Origin: Symbiodinium natans
Taxonomy: Eukaryota > Sar > Dinophyceae > Suessiales > Symbiodiniaceae
Direction: 5' to 3'
DNA length: 64,000 nucleotides
Assembly: GCA_905221605.1 (NCBI GenBank)
Contig: CAJNDS010000564.1
Coordinates: forward strand, 48,595-112,594
Shown here: one piece after another, positions 43,061 through 54,400 of the stretch
Layout of the letters: each line of letters begins with the position of its first letter
Position numbering within the stretch: the first letter of the stretch is position 1
Notes under the pieces: generated by a model
What the model was told of the DNA's origin: nothing
Database searches by the model: none
Seen by the model: the letters and a program-made list of their open reading frames with translations, nothing else
Made by a program: the position numbers and the translations under genes

Positions 43061-43435
43061 CGCTAGCGGACAGAGACCCAGAGGACATGTGCTCTACATG
43101 TTTATGAAAGGAGATTGCAAGTTGCGACATTCGGATTCATCGTGGTATTTGATGGGTGCTATGTGCACCCAATCACCGAGGCCAGCTTCAATCTCAATGA
43201 CAACTTGGCGGCATTTGAGCAGAATCCACGGAGCGTGCCCGTAGTTGTCGCACCGATCTGGTCTAGATCGTTGGACGGTGGATGACGCCAGGTACTGGAG
43301 AGTCAGGAACAAGTTATACGACTTGTTTCCAATCAGCGCCAGGGGCTCTGGAACACTTATGAGTGTTGCACATCCTGGCGTGCAACATCGAGGCAGGACG
43401 AGCGGCTCTGAAAAGCGTGCCGAGTCTGCCTGTCT

Positions 43436-43562
43436 CTGTCTCCGTCTCTGTCTCCGTTTCTGTCACTCTCTCTCTCTCTCTTGTCTCTTGTTTTTCCATC
43501 TGTTTTTTGTTTCATATAATCTTATTTGTGTTTTTTTTTTCTCTCTCTCTCCCTCTCTCCCA
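43436..43562. repeat. Pyrimidine (CT)n-rich tract
   Basis: tctctgtctccgtctctg-type units followed by (tc)n and T-rich sequence. The frames through it (Ser/Leu/Val or Glu/Arg/Thr) are artefacts. No gene is recognised in 43563-46090. Confidence 0.8.
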
Positions 43563-46103
43563 CTTTCCCAGCCACCCCTAAGTGGGTGAGAGGATCGCCT
43601 AAGCCCAGGTCTGACTGCGGCTGCCTTGCATGCGTCAGAGCAGCGAGCAGAGTCTCTAGGCAGGACACATGGGAGTTGCTGTTTGGGTCAGTTGGAGAGC
43701 TGTGCAAAACACGGGTGTGCAGCATGCCATGACAACATCTCACGTTGTTCTAGCTTCTTGGTTCGATGGGTGCTTCTGGCATGCCAGGATTGAGCCGCCA
43801 GCCGGAGCTGCACTCGCATCTTTTTCGGATGCTCTTCGCACCGTGCGAACCTTGACAACACTTTGCCTTTGCCCAAGCATGACTTGCAGCGTAGCTGCAG
43901 AGGTCTCCTGCTCTCCAAGCGCGCCTAAACGCGCGGAATCTGCCGGCAGGCCGCCGCATAGGCGCGGTGTTCCACGGTGAAGTATCTTCCGAAATCGATT
44001 CCATGCGATCACGCTGGGATGCCGTGAGACCCGCTTCAAGGTCTGCACTTCCGAGCGGGAGATCAAATGCCGCAGAACTGGAAGGACCAGACAAATTGCC
44101 TCCAAGAGCAGGTTTTGAGCAGCTTTCAAGAGGTTTCACAGTGCTGCAGTCTTCTGCAGTTCAGAAGTGAGCCTGCAGGATCCTCCGCGCCATGCGCTCT
44201 CGCAGCTGGAGTGCCACGGGCTGCCAGGGCTACATGTTCAAAGTGATCCAGCGAACCAAGCAGAACCACTTGTTCCATCCAGGACGAGTTCCTCGATTGT
44301 GCCGAGAGCCTGGAAAAAGATTACGGTGTCGCCCTGAGTGCCCTGAGCACCTCAAATGCCCAACTCCCAGTTCAAGCGTCGGAGGTTGTTCAGGTTGTTT
44401 ATAAAAGAGCCGTGGGGTCGTCGAGACAAACTTCCCATATGTTGAGCGCTTTTGGGAGAGTTCGCTGTGATCCAGACACCTCGAGACAATTGGGCGTTTG
44501 GTAAAAAGAGGGTGAGACTCTTGAAGTCGTTTGGAATTTGATGGCGGCAACTCAAGATCCAGCTGACAAGAACAACAAGCTGTACGAGATAACATGCATT
44601 GCAGAAACAAAGTTGAACTTATCCCATTATGTGCCGATTCGATCTGATGTTTGTAGAGCGGCACGTGCGGAAGGTGCATCGGAACGGTCCGTGTTCAGGT
44701 GCCTAAAGGTTTGACAGCCTGAGCTGTTTTGCCTTGCGTTGCCTAGGCTGGGAGGCGACCTTCATCCTCTTCGCTGATACGGACAAAGTGCTTACTATGC
44801 CACGGGTCAAGGACTGAATAGTTGCCTCCAGCACCCGGGTGGGTTCAGGCCTGTGACGTTGCAACCCTAGACACACTGTACACTGGGCGCCGTTCAAAAC
44901 CCTGTCTTAGTTCTTACCGGGCGCTGAACCGTAAGATGTTTGAGCGTGCCAAGACTCCACACGCGCTTCAGGTGCCCCCCAAGGCCCATGCAACATCTTG
45001 AACAGGTGGGGCAATGGCCTGATCTGAGGTGGCTTGCTTATGTCGTTGAAAGACGTGTTGCTGCGCGATCTCCCTACGCATCGCAGCCGAGATTCCAAGA
45101 GCGCATTCTCCTTTGAAGCTGTCCGGCCGGAACCATTTACAGCCCACGTTACTTGTACCATTCGTGCGCGCGCAAGCCGGGCTTTGCCCAAGAAATTTCC
45201 AACATGACGAATGCCAATAACCCCGAACTCCTTCCCACCAAGCCCGGCCCCTGTGCCAGATGTAGAACCTCCAGGGAGCGCAGGATACCCGCAAGCTCGT
45301 GTAGAGGGCGCGAGGCCGAATAGAGTGTCAGCTCACATTCGGGCACCATTTGAAGGACGGATGCAAGCAACTGGGATCAACTGCGATCTGCATTGCCTTC
45401 GCAGAGTCTGACAGAAAGATGCGGGATGCCGGTGCCACACAGTGCCGCAGGAGCTCATGTCTTTGGGCAAGCTGGTCAGAGACTCAAGTACCACCAGCAG
45501 CATGCGCAGCTTGCTGTTCTCGTGAAGATCAGGTCTGGCCCAGTGAGCCAGACGGCCTTGTGCATTTGGCGCGGGCCCCGATGTGCTCTTCAGGGTCTCC
45601 GGGGTCTCAGGTGTGAGGTCAGGGATCTTTGCGCTTGTCTAGAACGCCAGAAGCACCAGACCTCCCCGACTAAGACTAACAAAGATCGAATAACTCCACA
45701 TCCCGTTTTTTTCCAACTCATTTTCATAGCCGTGTTTTTGAGATGTTGGCATGCATTGTGGCTTGGATGGCTACAAGGTTCATGTCGGTGTTGGTTTTCC
45801 GTGGGCCTTCTAGGGATGTGTGCCAGGCTTCGTTATGTGTTGCAAAAAATCGTGCAATGGCTGCCTGCCACCGAACTAGATGGGTTCAGGGCAGGGTTGC
45901 CTCAACACTAGGTTTTGTTCAGGTGTTGGTCAAGTTTTGGACTCTTTGCAATAGGTCGCTCTCGCGATTAGAGACTCTTGCGAGGCCATGTCCGCGTAGT
46001 ATGAGCATCGCAGTATGCGTCATTTAGATGCGCATCAACTTGGTTCAGCATCTGCATTGTTGAAAACACCTGGAAATGTCAGGAGGCAGGCCCTGCCTTT
46101 GTA

Positions 46104-46316
46104 TTGTTTCAAGAAGAGTCGAGGCTAGGCTTTGCAGACATCTTGGTTGCAAAGAGAGCTACGGTGGCTGGTGCTGCTGAAAACAGTCAACTCCCAACAT
46201 CGCCAATGCTGAGTCTTGAATCTCTTGACTTGACAGCCGGCTTAGAGACATTTCGAGACCGGTGGACCAGCCGCACCCATGACACCTTGAGCGCGAGAAG
46301 CCGCTGCGTGATTTGA
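46104..46316 (+). CDS. Possible exon, low-complexity protein
   Basis: A 70-residue frame with ATG reads FQEESRLGFADILVAKRATV and SPMLSLESLDLTAGLETFRD. The amino-acid make-up is protein-like and acidic/Ser-rich, but no homolog or clear splice sites support it. Confidence 0.25.
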   Translation: MFQEESRLGFADILVAKRATVAGAAENSQLPTSPMLSLESLDLTAGLETFRDRWTSRTHDTLSARSRCVI

Positions 46317-48027
46317 ACTTGTTTCGATATTTGTATTCATCTCGGGCTGACTAAAATTAGTTGAAAGCTCAATACAGCACCCTCTTCTTTGCTCCTCGGT
46401 GAGATAGGAGTCAGGAGAGAATCCTTTGCCAGGACAGATCTCCAGCAACACTTACTGCCAGAGCCTGAGAGCGAAGGATGAAGTAAGCGCTGCTTGTCAA
46501 CTTGTCATTCTGGTGCTCAGAAAGTCTCGGGGACTTGGAACTTGGAACCCTCGCTTTCAGAAGATTTCAGGTGCGAGGTCTTCTCCAAACTTGGGCGGAT
46601 TGGTGGACCCTGGCCTTCGATGTTGATGCTCTGGTACTTTGCCACAGCGGCCTGGGCCTGACACAGCTTTGCATGCGTTTTGTCGCAAACTGCAAGCACC
46701 AGCTGCAAGCACCAGCTCTCGGCGACGAACTTGGTGGGCTCGGGATGTTGAGGCTTTGGCGCAACCGCTTTGGAGATTGGTCATAGACGCCCTGCCGTGA
46801 TGTGCCCAGCCATCCGTGGCTCTGCTTCCCCACTGAATTTCTACTGGCCTGGTGTCAGAGGTAGTTGTTTTTTTGAGGTTGCTTGGGCCTGGGAGTCTAT
46901 TCCAAGGTCGTTGGACGTGGCTGCGTGCCCGCAGACGGGAGCACAGGCAAAAGATTTCTTGATAGCTATCCTGAGCCCGAGTACAGTGGTCATCATAAGC
47001 CGTAGTGGTTGCTAAAGTGCATCTGGATGCATTTGGCATGAAGCGATTGCAGATGCTCCCTGTGGTGAGGATGATGGCTGCGATGCCGTTTGCAAAGCCT
47101 GGATGCATCTGAGCCCGTCCGCGTTGCAAAAGTCCAGCTCGTGTCATGTCGACGCGTCACAGAACATGCCGACTGCCGCCTTGTTGGGAAGTCCGTGGGC
47201 TACTTGCCTCCAAACACTATGGCCAAGCGGCCGCCAAAATCTGCTACTTGGTGCCCATCAAGCTGCAGCCTGTAGAGACGTAGATATTCTATGTTTGACT
47301 GTTGGAACCTTCGACCTTCACAGTCCTCTTTGGTTAATGTGGCCATCTCCAATCTCCAAGTTGCTTCGGTAGATTTTGGTGTGGGTGCGAGTCGGTGTGA
47401 AGTGCAAGTTGTAATCGTGGCAGCTGCTAGACTCCTTCCTGTCTGGGAGTGCAGAGACTAGCCATGGACCGTACCGATGTTGCAATCCTTGGCAACATTC
47501 GGCGCTGGCGTTTTCACAGGGCAGAGCCTCCAGACCTGCCATGCTGCGCTTCCGCAGTGCAGCCTCAGCGAGGTGTCTGAAGTCTTATGTCTTGTGAGGG
47601 TCATGCGTTCGCTGCGGTGGGAGGGGGGGGGGGGTAGTTTGATGGGGCCGGGGCACCGAATGGAGTGTAGGACCGTGCCCGACTTCTTCTTCGCTGCCAC
47701 GGCGCTCACGTGCCGCAACTGCCAGGGCCGGGCGTTTTGTCACGGCAACGGCCGCAGCTCAGCGTCCGCCTCGGTGCGATCGAGAAGCAGACCGAGCCTC
47801 TACTGCAAGGTGTCACATGGTGCCAAGGGTGCGGCGATTCTTGGGCTTCAAGGGTTGAGGTGTTGAGGGTCGAACTTATGCAAGGGATCCGCGCCTGATC
47901 TGCGCTGACATGCGCTGGCTGTTGAACGAAGCAGAAAGACCATTCCCTCGGCTCATCTGATTCAATGTGGGGAGCATTGTGGTACCGAGCACTAGTCTAG
48001 GCCTTTGTAGTCGGTGCTCTTTCCGTC

Positions 48028-48909
48028 TTGCTGCGTTGCATCGCTCAGGGGCCTGGGGACTACGCAGATAGCGACAGGCTGTATGAGACGAAGGGATCCG
48101 ACCATTCCGAACCTGTGGAGTGCAACTGGCGCTTTGGGGACGTGTTGACATTTCTCGTAACCGCCGATGACGTGCTCCAGGGAGGATTACGCTTCAGCTT
48201 GCTGTCCAGAACGGATTTCCGTTTTGGGCCGCTCCAGATGGAGTTGGCGCAGACCGTGGAGCTTGGAGCGGGAGCCCTGGATTTGAGGGATGCTCTGAAA
48301 GCTTTGCCACATGGTCCTCCCCAAGGGAAGACTCGCTTCCGCGAGTCGCCCGTGTTGCAAATCGCTCTCCTCCAGATGCAGTCTGGGTGCCCGCTGGACG
48401 TGGCTGCAACTGCTTATGTGTCTCTCACCTACTTTGGGGATCCCTCGAGGCTCTTGCAAGAAGCCGCGAAGGCCGAGAGACCACTGCTGAAGAGGATTGC
48501 AGATCCTTGTCTGGATCCTTGTCGCCACTGCGCAGATTCAGATGCAGCTCAACAACACGCCCTACCGAGAACAAGCTTTGCCGAACCGGACTCAGAGCAG
48601 CCACCGGACTCCGACTACAACACCTGTGAGGTGCCGTCCTACCTGTACAACAGCTGGTCTCCAGAAGCCCGGTGCCCATCAGAGTCACCGTCTGGATGTC
48701 GGGTTTCTCCAGATCCGTGGACACCACAGCAATCGGCACCGCGGTCTGGGCACTTTGCGTGGCCAGGACTCGGAGTCTGTGCAAGCGAGATCAGAAAGAG
48801 CAGAGTCTGCCAATTGCGATTCCACTTGATTCTTGTAACAGTTCTCCATTCCGGTGAACAGGAGCCCCGCGGAGCCGCGATGCCGAGGCACTCTGCACCA
48901 CCGGGTTGA
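48028..48909 (+). CDS. Long open exon with C2-like N-terminal half, unknown protein
   Basis: A frame of 293 codons is open from about 48028 (not an ATG, so an exon) to TGA at 48909. Its first part reads YETKGSDHSEPVECNWRFGD, VLTFLVTADDVLQGGLRFSL and GPLQMELAQTVELGAGALDL. The order (acidic loop, N-x-x-W-x-F-x-D-x-L-x-F, D-x-L...L-x-F-x-L) is that of a C2 domain. The rest, rich in Ser, Pro, Asp and Glu (for example SFAEPDSEQPPDSDYN), is probably disordered. It may be the 3' end of the gene whose C2-like fragments lie at 42.5-43.1 kb. Calcium binding cannot be judged. Confidence 0.5.
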   Translation: MLRCIAQGPGDYADSDRLYETKGSDHSEPVECNWRFGDVLTFLVTADDVLQGGLRFSLLSRTDFRFGPLQMELAQTVELGAGALDLRDALKALPHGPPQGKTRFRESPVLQIALLQMQSGCPLDVAATAYVSLTYFGDPSRLLQEAAKAERPLLKRIADPCLDPCRHCADSDAAQQHALPRTSFAEPDSEQPPDSDYNTCEVPSYLYNSWSPEARCPSESPSGCRVSPDPWTPQQSAPRSGHFAWPGLGVCASEIRKSRVCQLRFHLILVTVLHSGEQEPRGAAMPRHSAPPG

Positions 48910-48986
48910 GAGGCGTCGCCGACGTCGGCAAACAAGGCCGGATGCTCACAAGCCAAACTGAAGCAAGAGAGTCTGGAATTCTGTTT

Positions 48987-49035
48987 GTACATGTTTGTAC
49001 ATGTTTGCAGCGTGTTTGGACATGTTTGGACATAT
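48987..49035. repeat. Short direct repeats of catgtttggaca
   Basis: catgtttgtacatgtttg is followed by gtgtttggacatgtttggac. The 11-12-mer occurs four times with small changes. Confidence 0.7.
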
Positions 49036-49525
49036 GTTTTTCACATCTGACTCGCAAGGTGTTCAGAGGAGAGATGGCCCGCTGGGGCCTTCGACTTCGC
49101 TGCCGCAACCCCTCGTTGTGAAACTCCGGCTGCAGCAGCCGGCGCCTGGGCCAAAAAAACAGCCAGTGCATGCCGCCTTTCATAAAAGAGATAGCGATAT
49201 TTCCCCGCGGCGTTTTGCCCCAACTATTTTCATGTGAACACTGGCTCAGGTGCCTTCTTCGCAGGTTGAGTCTGCTGAGGGCCTCCCGACATGACCCCGC
49301 GGCAAAATGCGGACGCAACGCCAAGCATGTCAAACGGTGACAAACGCCATGTCACAACGTGATGGTTCACAAAGTCCTGGCACGGGTAAACAAATAGGCT
49401 CGCTGTATCCCCAACAGCCAACCAAATGTCAGGGCTTCTAGTTGAACATACTTGATGTCTTGTGGTTGACGAAGCTGTAGGACTGTGGGCGTTGTAGACT
49501 TGATCCAAGGTTTGATTGTTGACGA

Positions 49526-49545
49526 CCCCCCCCCCCCCCCCCCCC
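49526..49545. repeat. Poly-C run (20)
   Basis: Twenty consecutive C. The surrounding 49040-51400 stretch has no gene that I can identify. It is notable for scattered TTGTCTCC words and for a direct repeat (cccgatagtgtgaca twice) near 50500-50530. Confidence 0.9.
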
Positions 49546-51402
49546 GCAACCTGGGGACAATACAGCAGTTTTGTCTCCCTTGAGTATGTCCACTTGTCTC
49601 CTCTCGTCTCCCACCTTGTAGGGTGCGGATGACGCGGGCCGAAGCAGCAATCTTGTCTTCCTTGGAGTTGCAAATGGACCACACTTGCGAGCCTAGGTCC
49701 CTTGGAACAACCATATATCAGTATATCACCGTATATTCTTCTGAGCACTTTTCAGCGCCTGCTCGCTTCGGCGACTCCACTCGGGCAGGACGCACTCAGC
49801 TGGTCCGCTGGTGGCCACGCCTCGGGCGATTGTTGACGGTGCCGTCTCGCGACGCTGTCTCTGCGACATTTTGCGACTCGGTCGTCTCCCATCTGTTCTC
49901 CCTTCACAACATTGCACAACCCATCTTCTCTTGCAACGCAGGAACTGAAGAATTGCCAGTCTTGCTTCTCTCCTGCATTCCTGGTGTCCTGTAAGTAGCA
50001 CTGGGCGTCTCGCGGCCGCTCTTGTCTTTGCTCTTGTCTCCCATCGTGATCTCTTTGTGTATCCCGTTGTAGTGCGGGAATCCGGATGGTGTGATGAGGT
50101 TGCCGGAAAGCTCATTGCCGATCTTGTCTCCTGTCTGGTCTCCTCAAGAATTCTTCTTTCCCTTCGGAATCTCCTCTGAATATCTCCCTTTGGTGGCGAA
50201 TCGGTGCCATGGCTGTGGGGAATGACCAGCCTTGTCTGTCTAGCGGATGTCATGCTTCATTCTTTACTCTATTCACAGTCTCGTGTTGTCTGGAATATCC
50301 TGGTAATCAGATGGTGTGACGCATTGTGACGCGGGAGGGGACAGAATCACGAGTTGTGTGTCCTTTCAAGAGTCACAGTCTTGTTGTGTCTCGGGAACCG
50401 GGTGGCATGACAACGGCGGAAGTTGAAGTTCGAGTCCTGCCTCCCTTGATTCAGAGGCTCCTTCCCTCCGATATCTGTTGGTTTCCCGGCTTCTAGCACC
50501 CGATAGTGTGACACCCGATAGTGTGACACCGGGTATGGAGCAATCATAGGTGCTTTTTATCAGTGTGACTTGTGTGGAACGCCAGTAGTTTCAGAATTGC
50601 AAGGCTCGCGTCCGCTCAGAATCTTCTGTTGTTTTTCTGGGGTCTTGACTGCATGACTCGACATAAGCTTACCTTGCCTTCTTCTTGCTGCCGGGGAGGC
50701 GTGCAGACGTTGTCTTTAGATTTTCTCTCCCAGACCACCAGATTCACCCAAGCAGGCTTGCCCCAAGAGCCTTGATTCTTGCTGCAGCTGCATGGCGTGA
50801 TGCTCGCTGGCAGTTCCATTCCTGCTGATTGTGCTGGGATTCCAGGCATTTGACTGAAGAGACCACGTGCAAGCTTTTGTAGCAACATTCGAGGCAGAAA
50901 TAATTGCCCACTAGCATTAGCTCATGCAGTGCTCAAGCAAGTTACGATACAAAACAGCGCGTAGATTGCTGCCGCATGGCTTCCATCACGCGATCTTCCT
51001 TTAGGCTAACTTGCCGCGAGCTTCCCAGACGTGTTTGCAGGGAGTCTGGAGGGCAGATCATGTTAGCGAAGCTCTGGCAAGGTTCCGCCGCAAGAAGACG
51101 GCATGTGGCGTTGCCTCCTGAATTCACTCAAGGACTTTGAACTGAAGCCTTTCGACTCTACGGCAGTTGTCCTCATGTTCTTTCCAGGAATTTCAGTGCC
51201 TGTGACAAAGAGACGAGCTTCCACAGCAAGTCTTGTACGGTGGCTGGGGGCAAGCTTGTGCTTCGAAACAGAGCATGAAAGAGCCTTAGTGGTCTGCGTA
51301 ATCGTGCTGAGCCGATGCATGTTGAGGCCAGGTGAGGTCTGGGGCGGACCGGTTGCTGAAAAAGTTGGTCAAGAGCCTAGAATGTAGGGTGAAGATTTCG
51401 TG

Positions 51403-54400
51403 ATGAAAGAGCTGCAAGTGCTGCAAGTTGCATCAGGGATGTTGAGCGAGGCTCTCATTGCCTGTTCAGGATCAGCGCCTTTGGAGTGGGAGAGCCTGGG
51501 CTTCGAGTATGTCCCGACGAAATCGCACATTCGCAACGAGCACAGAAACAACATTGAGTCATGCTGCAGCATGCTGTTGTTTCAGTGCCTTGATGTGCCT
51601 TGTGCGATGTTGCCAAGGCTTTGCAAGCCTAGCATGTTTGTTTGCAGTCCGGAAGCAAGTTGGCTGGAATTGTTGCCCTGCACTTGCAATATCATTCCGA
51701 ATGCCCCATGCCCGTGCCTGTTTCAGAGATACTTGAAGCCTTTGCTGCCTGGTTCCCGCTTTGCCTGCTGCCAGAACTGGAAGAACGGGGAGTGGAACAC
51801 TGGCCACACGTTTCGGGACCCGTGCAACGACACGTGAGCAGCAAGCAGCAGCAGCAATCCCTGGATCGAAGCAGAGGTACCTGCCAGTTCACATGCTTGC
51901 CAATGTCTTCCATTATGGCCAAGCCCTTTTCGAAGGCTTCAAAGGCCTGGGCGGACTCGCACGATGCAGCAATGCAGCATCCACAAATCTCCTGCCCCGA
52001 GGCTTTCATACAAAGCAGGGAGATGTTTGTCTATTTGCAGACAGGTTGCTGCTGCCTTGGCATTCCGATGCGCTTGCTTGCTCAGAGCGGCTAGGCACCA
52101 TAAACAATTGCAATGCCAGGAGTTGGGCGCGAATGAACCATGGGTGTCGACGCTTCCGAATACCGGAGGCCGCACCCCGACTTGTTGCACAGCCTGATCT
52201 AACCAGTTCGGTCTTGCTTGTCCTCGTGATTTCTTTGTCTCTCTTTGTATCTTTTGTGCAAGTGATCTCACCTCCAAGCTCGGTTTTTGTATGCGTATAA
52301 GCTACAAGGTGCCCGTTCAAGTTTGGGATCGAGCTGTCCATGATGCGGTGGTGCCCTTATGCCTCAAAGTGACATCTGCGTTTTAGACGACCCACAATGG
52401 CTCAGGTCAAGGACAACGTTGCCTATGTTCCCCCGCATGGTGCGCCAGGGGGATGTTCAGTCTGCTTTGCGACCCCGCAGTACTCAAGACGGTCCAGGGG
52501 TTCTGCATGGCGCTATTTTGCTCATTGCTTGGCATCATTCGCTAGCCTCGGAATTCACAGCAGAAGTGATGCGGATCTCATTGGATCTCGCTCGCACTTG
52601 GTGGTGAGGTATCTCCATGTACTAGCTCTAGGGCTCTAGGGTCGAAGCTGCGATGTTACAACGAGCTAAAAACACAAGCTGCAAGACATGCGCTTGAGCC
52701 CGGCACACCATGTGCTTCAGCGACGCAGGGACCAATGGAGCTCTCTATGTGCGTCCCTTCATCTTCGGGAGCGGCCCAAGGACCTTTGAGACGAGAGTGG
52801 GACATGCACCGCCACACCGACCTTTGCCAAAGACATCTGTAACTTGCGTGAGAAGAGACAAGTTTTGAGAGAGGCTCGGCCTGGGGCCCTCCCCTGAGTA
52901 CACCTTTGTGGTCTTTGTGAACCCCGTGCGGCGCTCGGAGACCTTTGATGACATGTACAACTCCATGACGGGATGATGTATCAGAAAATGGGCCACCAAA
53001 TTTCTACTAAATGACATGCGTATGATTCAGTTTATGTCTTCGTATTAGCCCAGATTGGCTTTCAACGGCTTCCGTCTACACCAAAAGATGCACCCCAGGT
53101 CGGCAGCTATTACAAAAACGATGCCGGAGCGATGCAGGTGCCGAGCTTCGCTCGTTGCATTCATTCTGCGGCCAGAAAGAGCTACGACAACACCAGACGC
53201 TCCACATTACACATCATCACGCATCATCACGCATCGTCACGCATCGTCACGCATCGTCACGCATCGTCACGCACAGGTCACGCAGCATCAGGCATCATCA
53301 CGCATTATCACGCATCATCACGCATCATCACGCATCATCACGCATCGTCACGCATCGTCACGCATCGTCACGCATCACCACGCAGCATCACGCAGCATCA
53401 CGCATCATCACGCATCATCACGCAGCATCAGGAATCATCACGCATCATCACGCATCATTACGCAGCATCACACATCATCGCGCATCATCGCGCATCGTCC
53501 CGCATCATCACGCAGCATCACGCATCATCGCGCATCATCACGCAGCATCATGCAGCATCACACATCGTCACGCATCATCACGCAGCATCACGCATCATCG
53601 CAGTACACATTTCCCGACTTTTCGCTGCGTCCCTTGCGATCCGAGAGCCACTCCATAATCTTCGGAGAAGTCTTCTTGGGCAGATCTGATGACTTTGCTT
53701 CTCCTTAGGCCTTAGATGGGCTTGTGAACGACGACTACGACCGAGCTGCTCCGCTTGGGTGCCGTCGCAGCAAAGGGGGCTTGGGGAAGTTCCTCTATCT
53801 TCGCCTAGCTTCACTATTCTAGCTCCGCAGTAGCTTTGCCAATTTCGAGAGAATTTCGCCGTCGTTTACTGTAGGTGCGGCGACTGCAAAGCTGCTGGCA
53901 ACTACGCTGCGGACCTCGAGAGCATGTACGTGTCGAAGAGGACCGGGCCTTCTGCAGCGGACCTGTCTCATGCCGGCTCGGCTTTGGAGATGCCATCGGA
54001 GTGTGCTCGAAGTCAGCACTGGTGTCAGATGGCGTCAGGAAGGGCTATCCCATCAGCCTGTACCTGGATGCTGTCGAGCGACGGTACGTGGAGGAGTTCA
54101 ACACATCCAACTTTGTGGCAATTACCAAGGAGCGACGGAAATGAAGTTCAAACCTGCCGAGCTTTTCAGCCTTACATTCTTGCAAACAAAACTGGACAAG
54201 AGGATGGGAAATACATCACTCCTGACGCTCCCCGCAGCGTCCTGGACAGCAACACAAACAAGGTGCTATCCAGACCGGTTTCGAGCAAAGGGTAGACCGG
54301 GTAGTGATGGGTAGTGCAGGTTGAGCTAGCGAACAGGTGCTGCTACAGCTGGCAAACGACATGTCCATCCCCGTCGAGCTTGGACCTCGCAAGCTGACCC

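Noticed and set aside
53211-53600. Possible CRISPR-like array
   Set aside because: The repeats are contiguous 10-mers with no spacers, and the genomic setting is eukaryotic.
53055-53708. Long His/Ser/Arg-rich open frames of up to 217 codons
   Set aside because: They are translations of the 10-bp minisatellite in three frames and lie in the BCAT intron, with conserved exons on either side.
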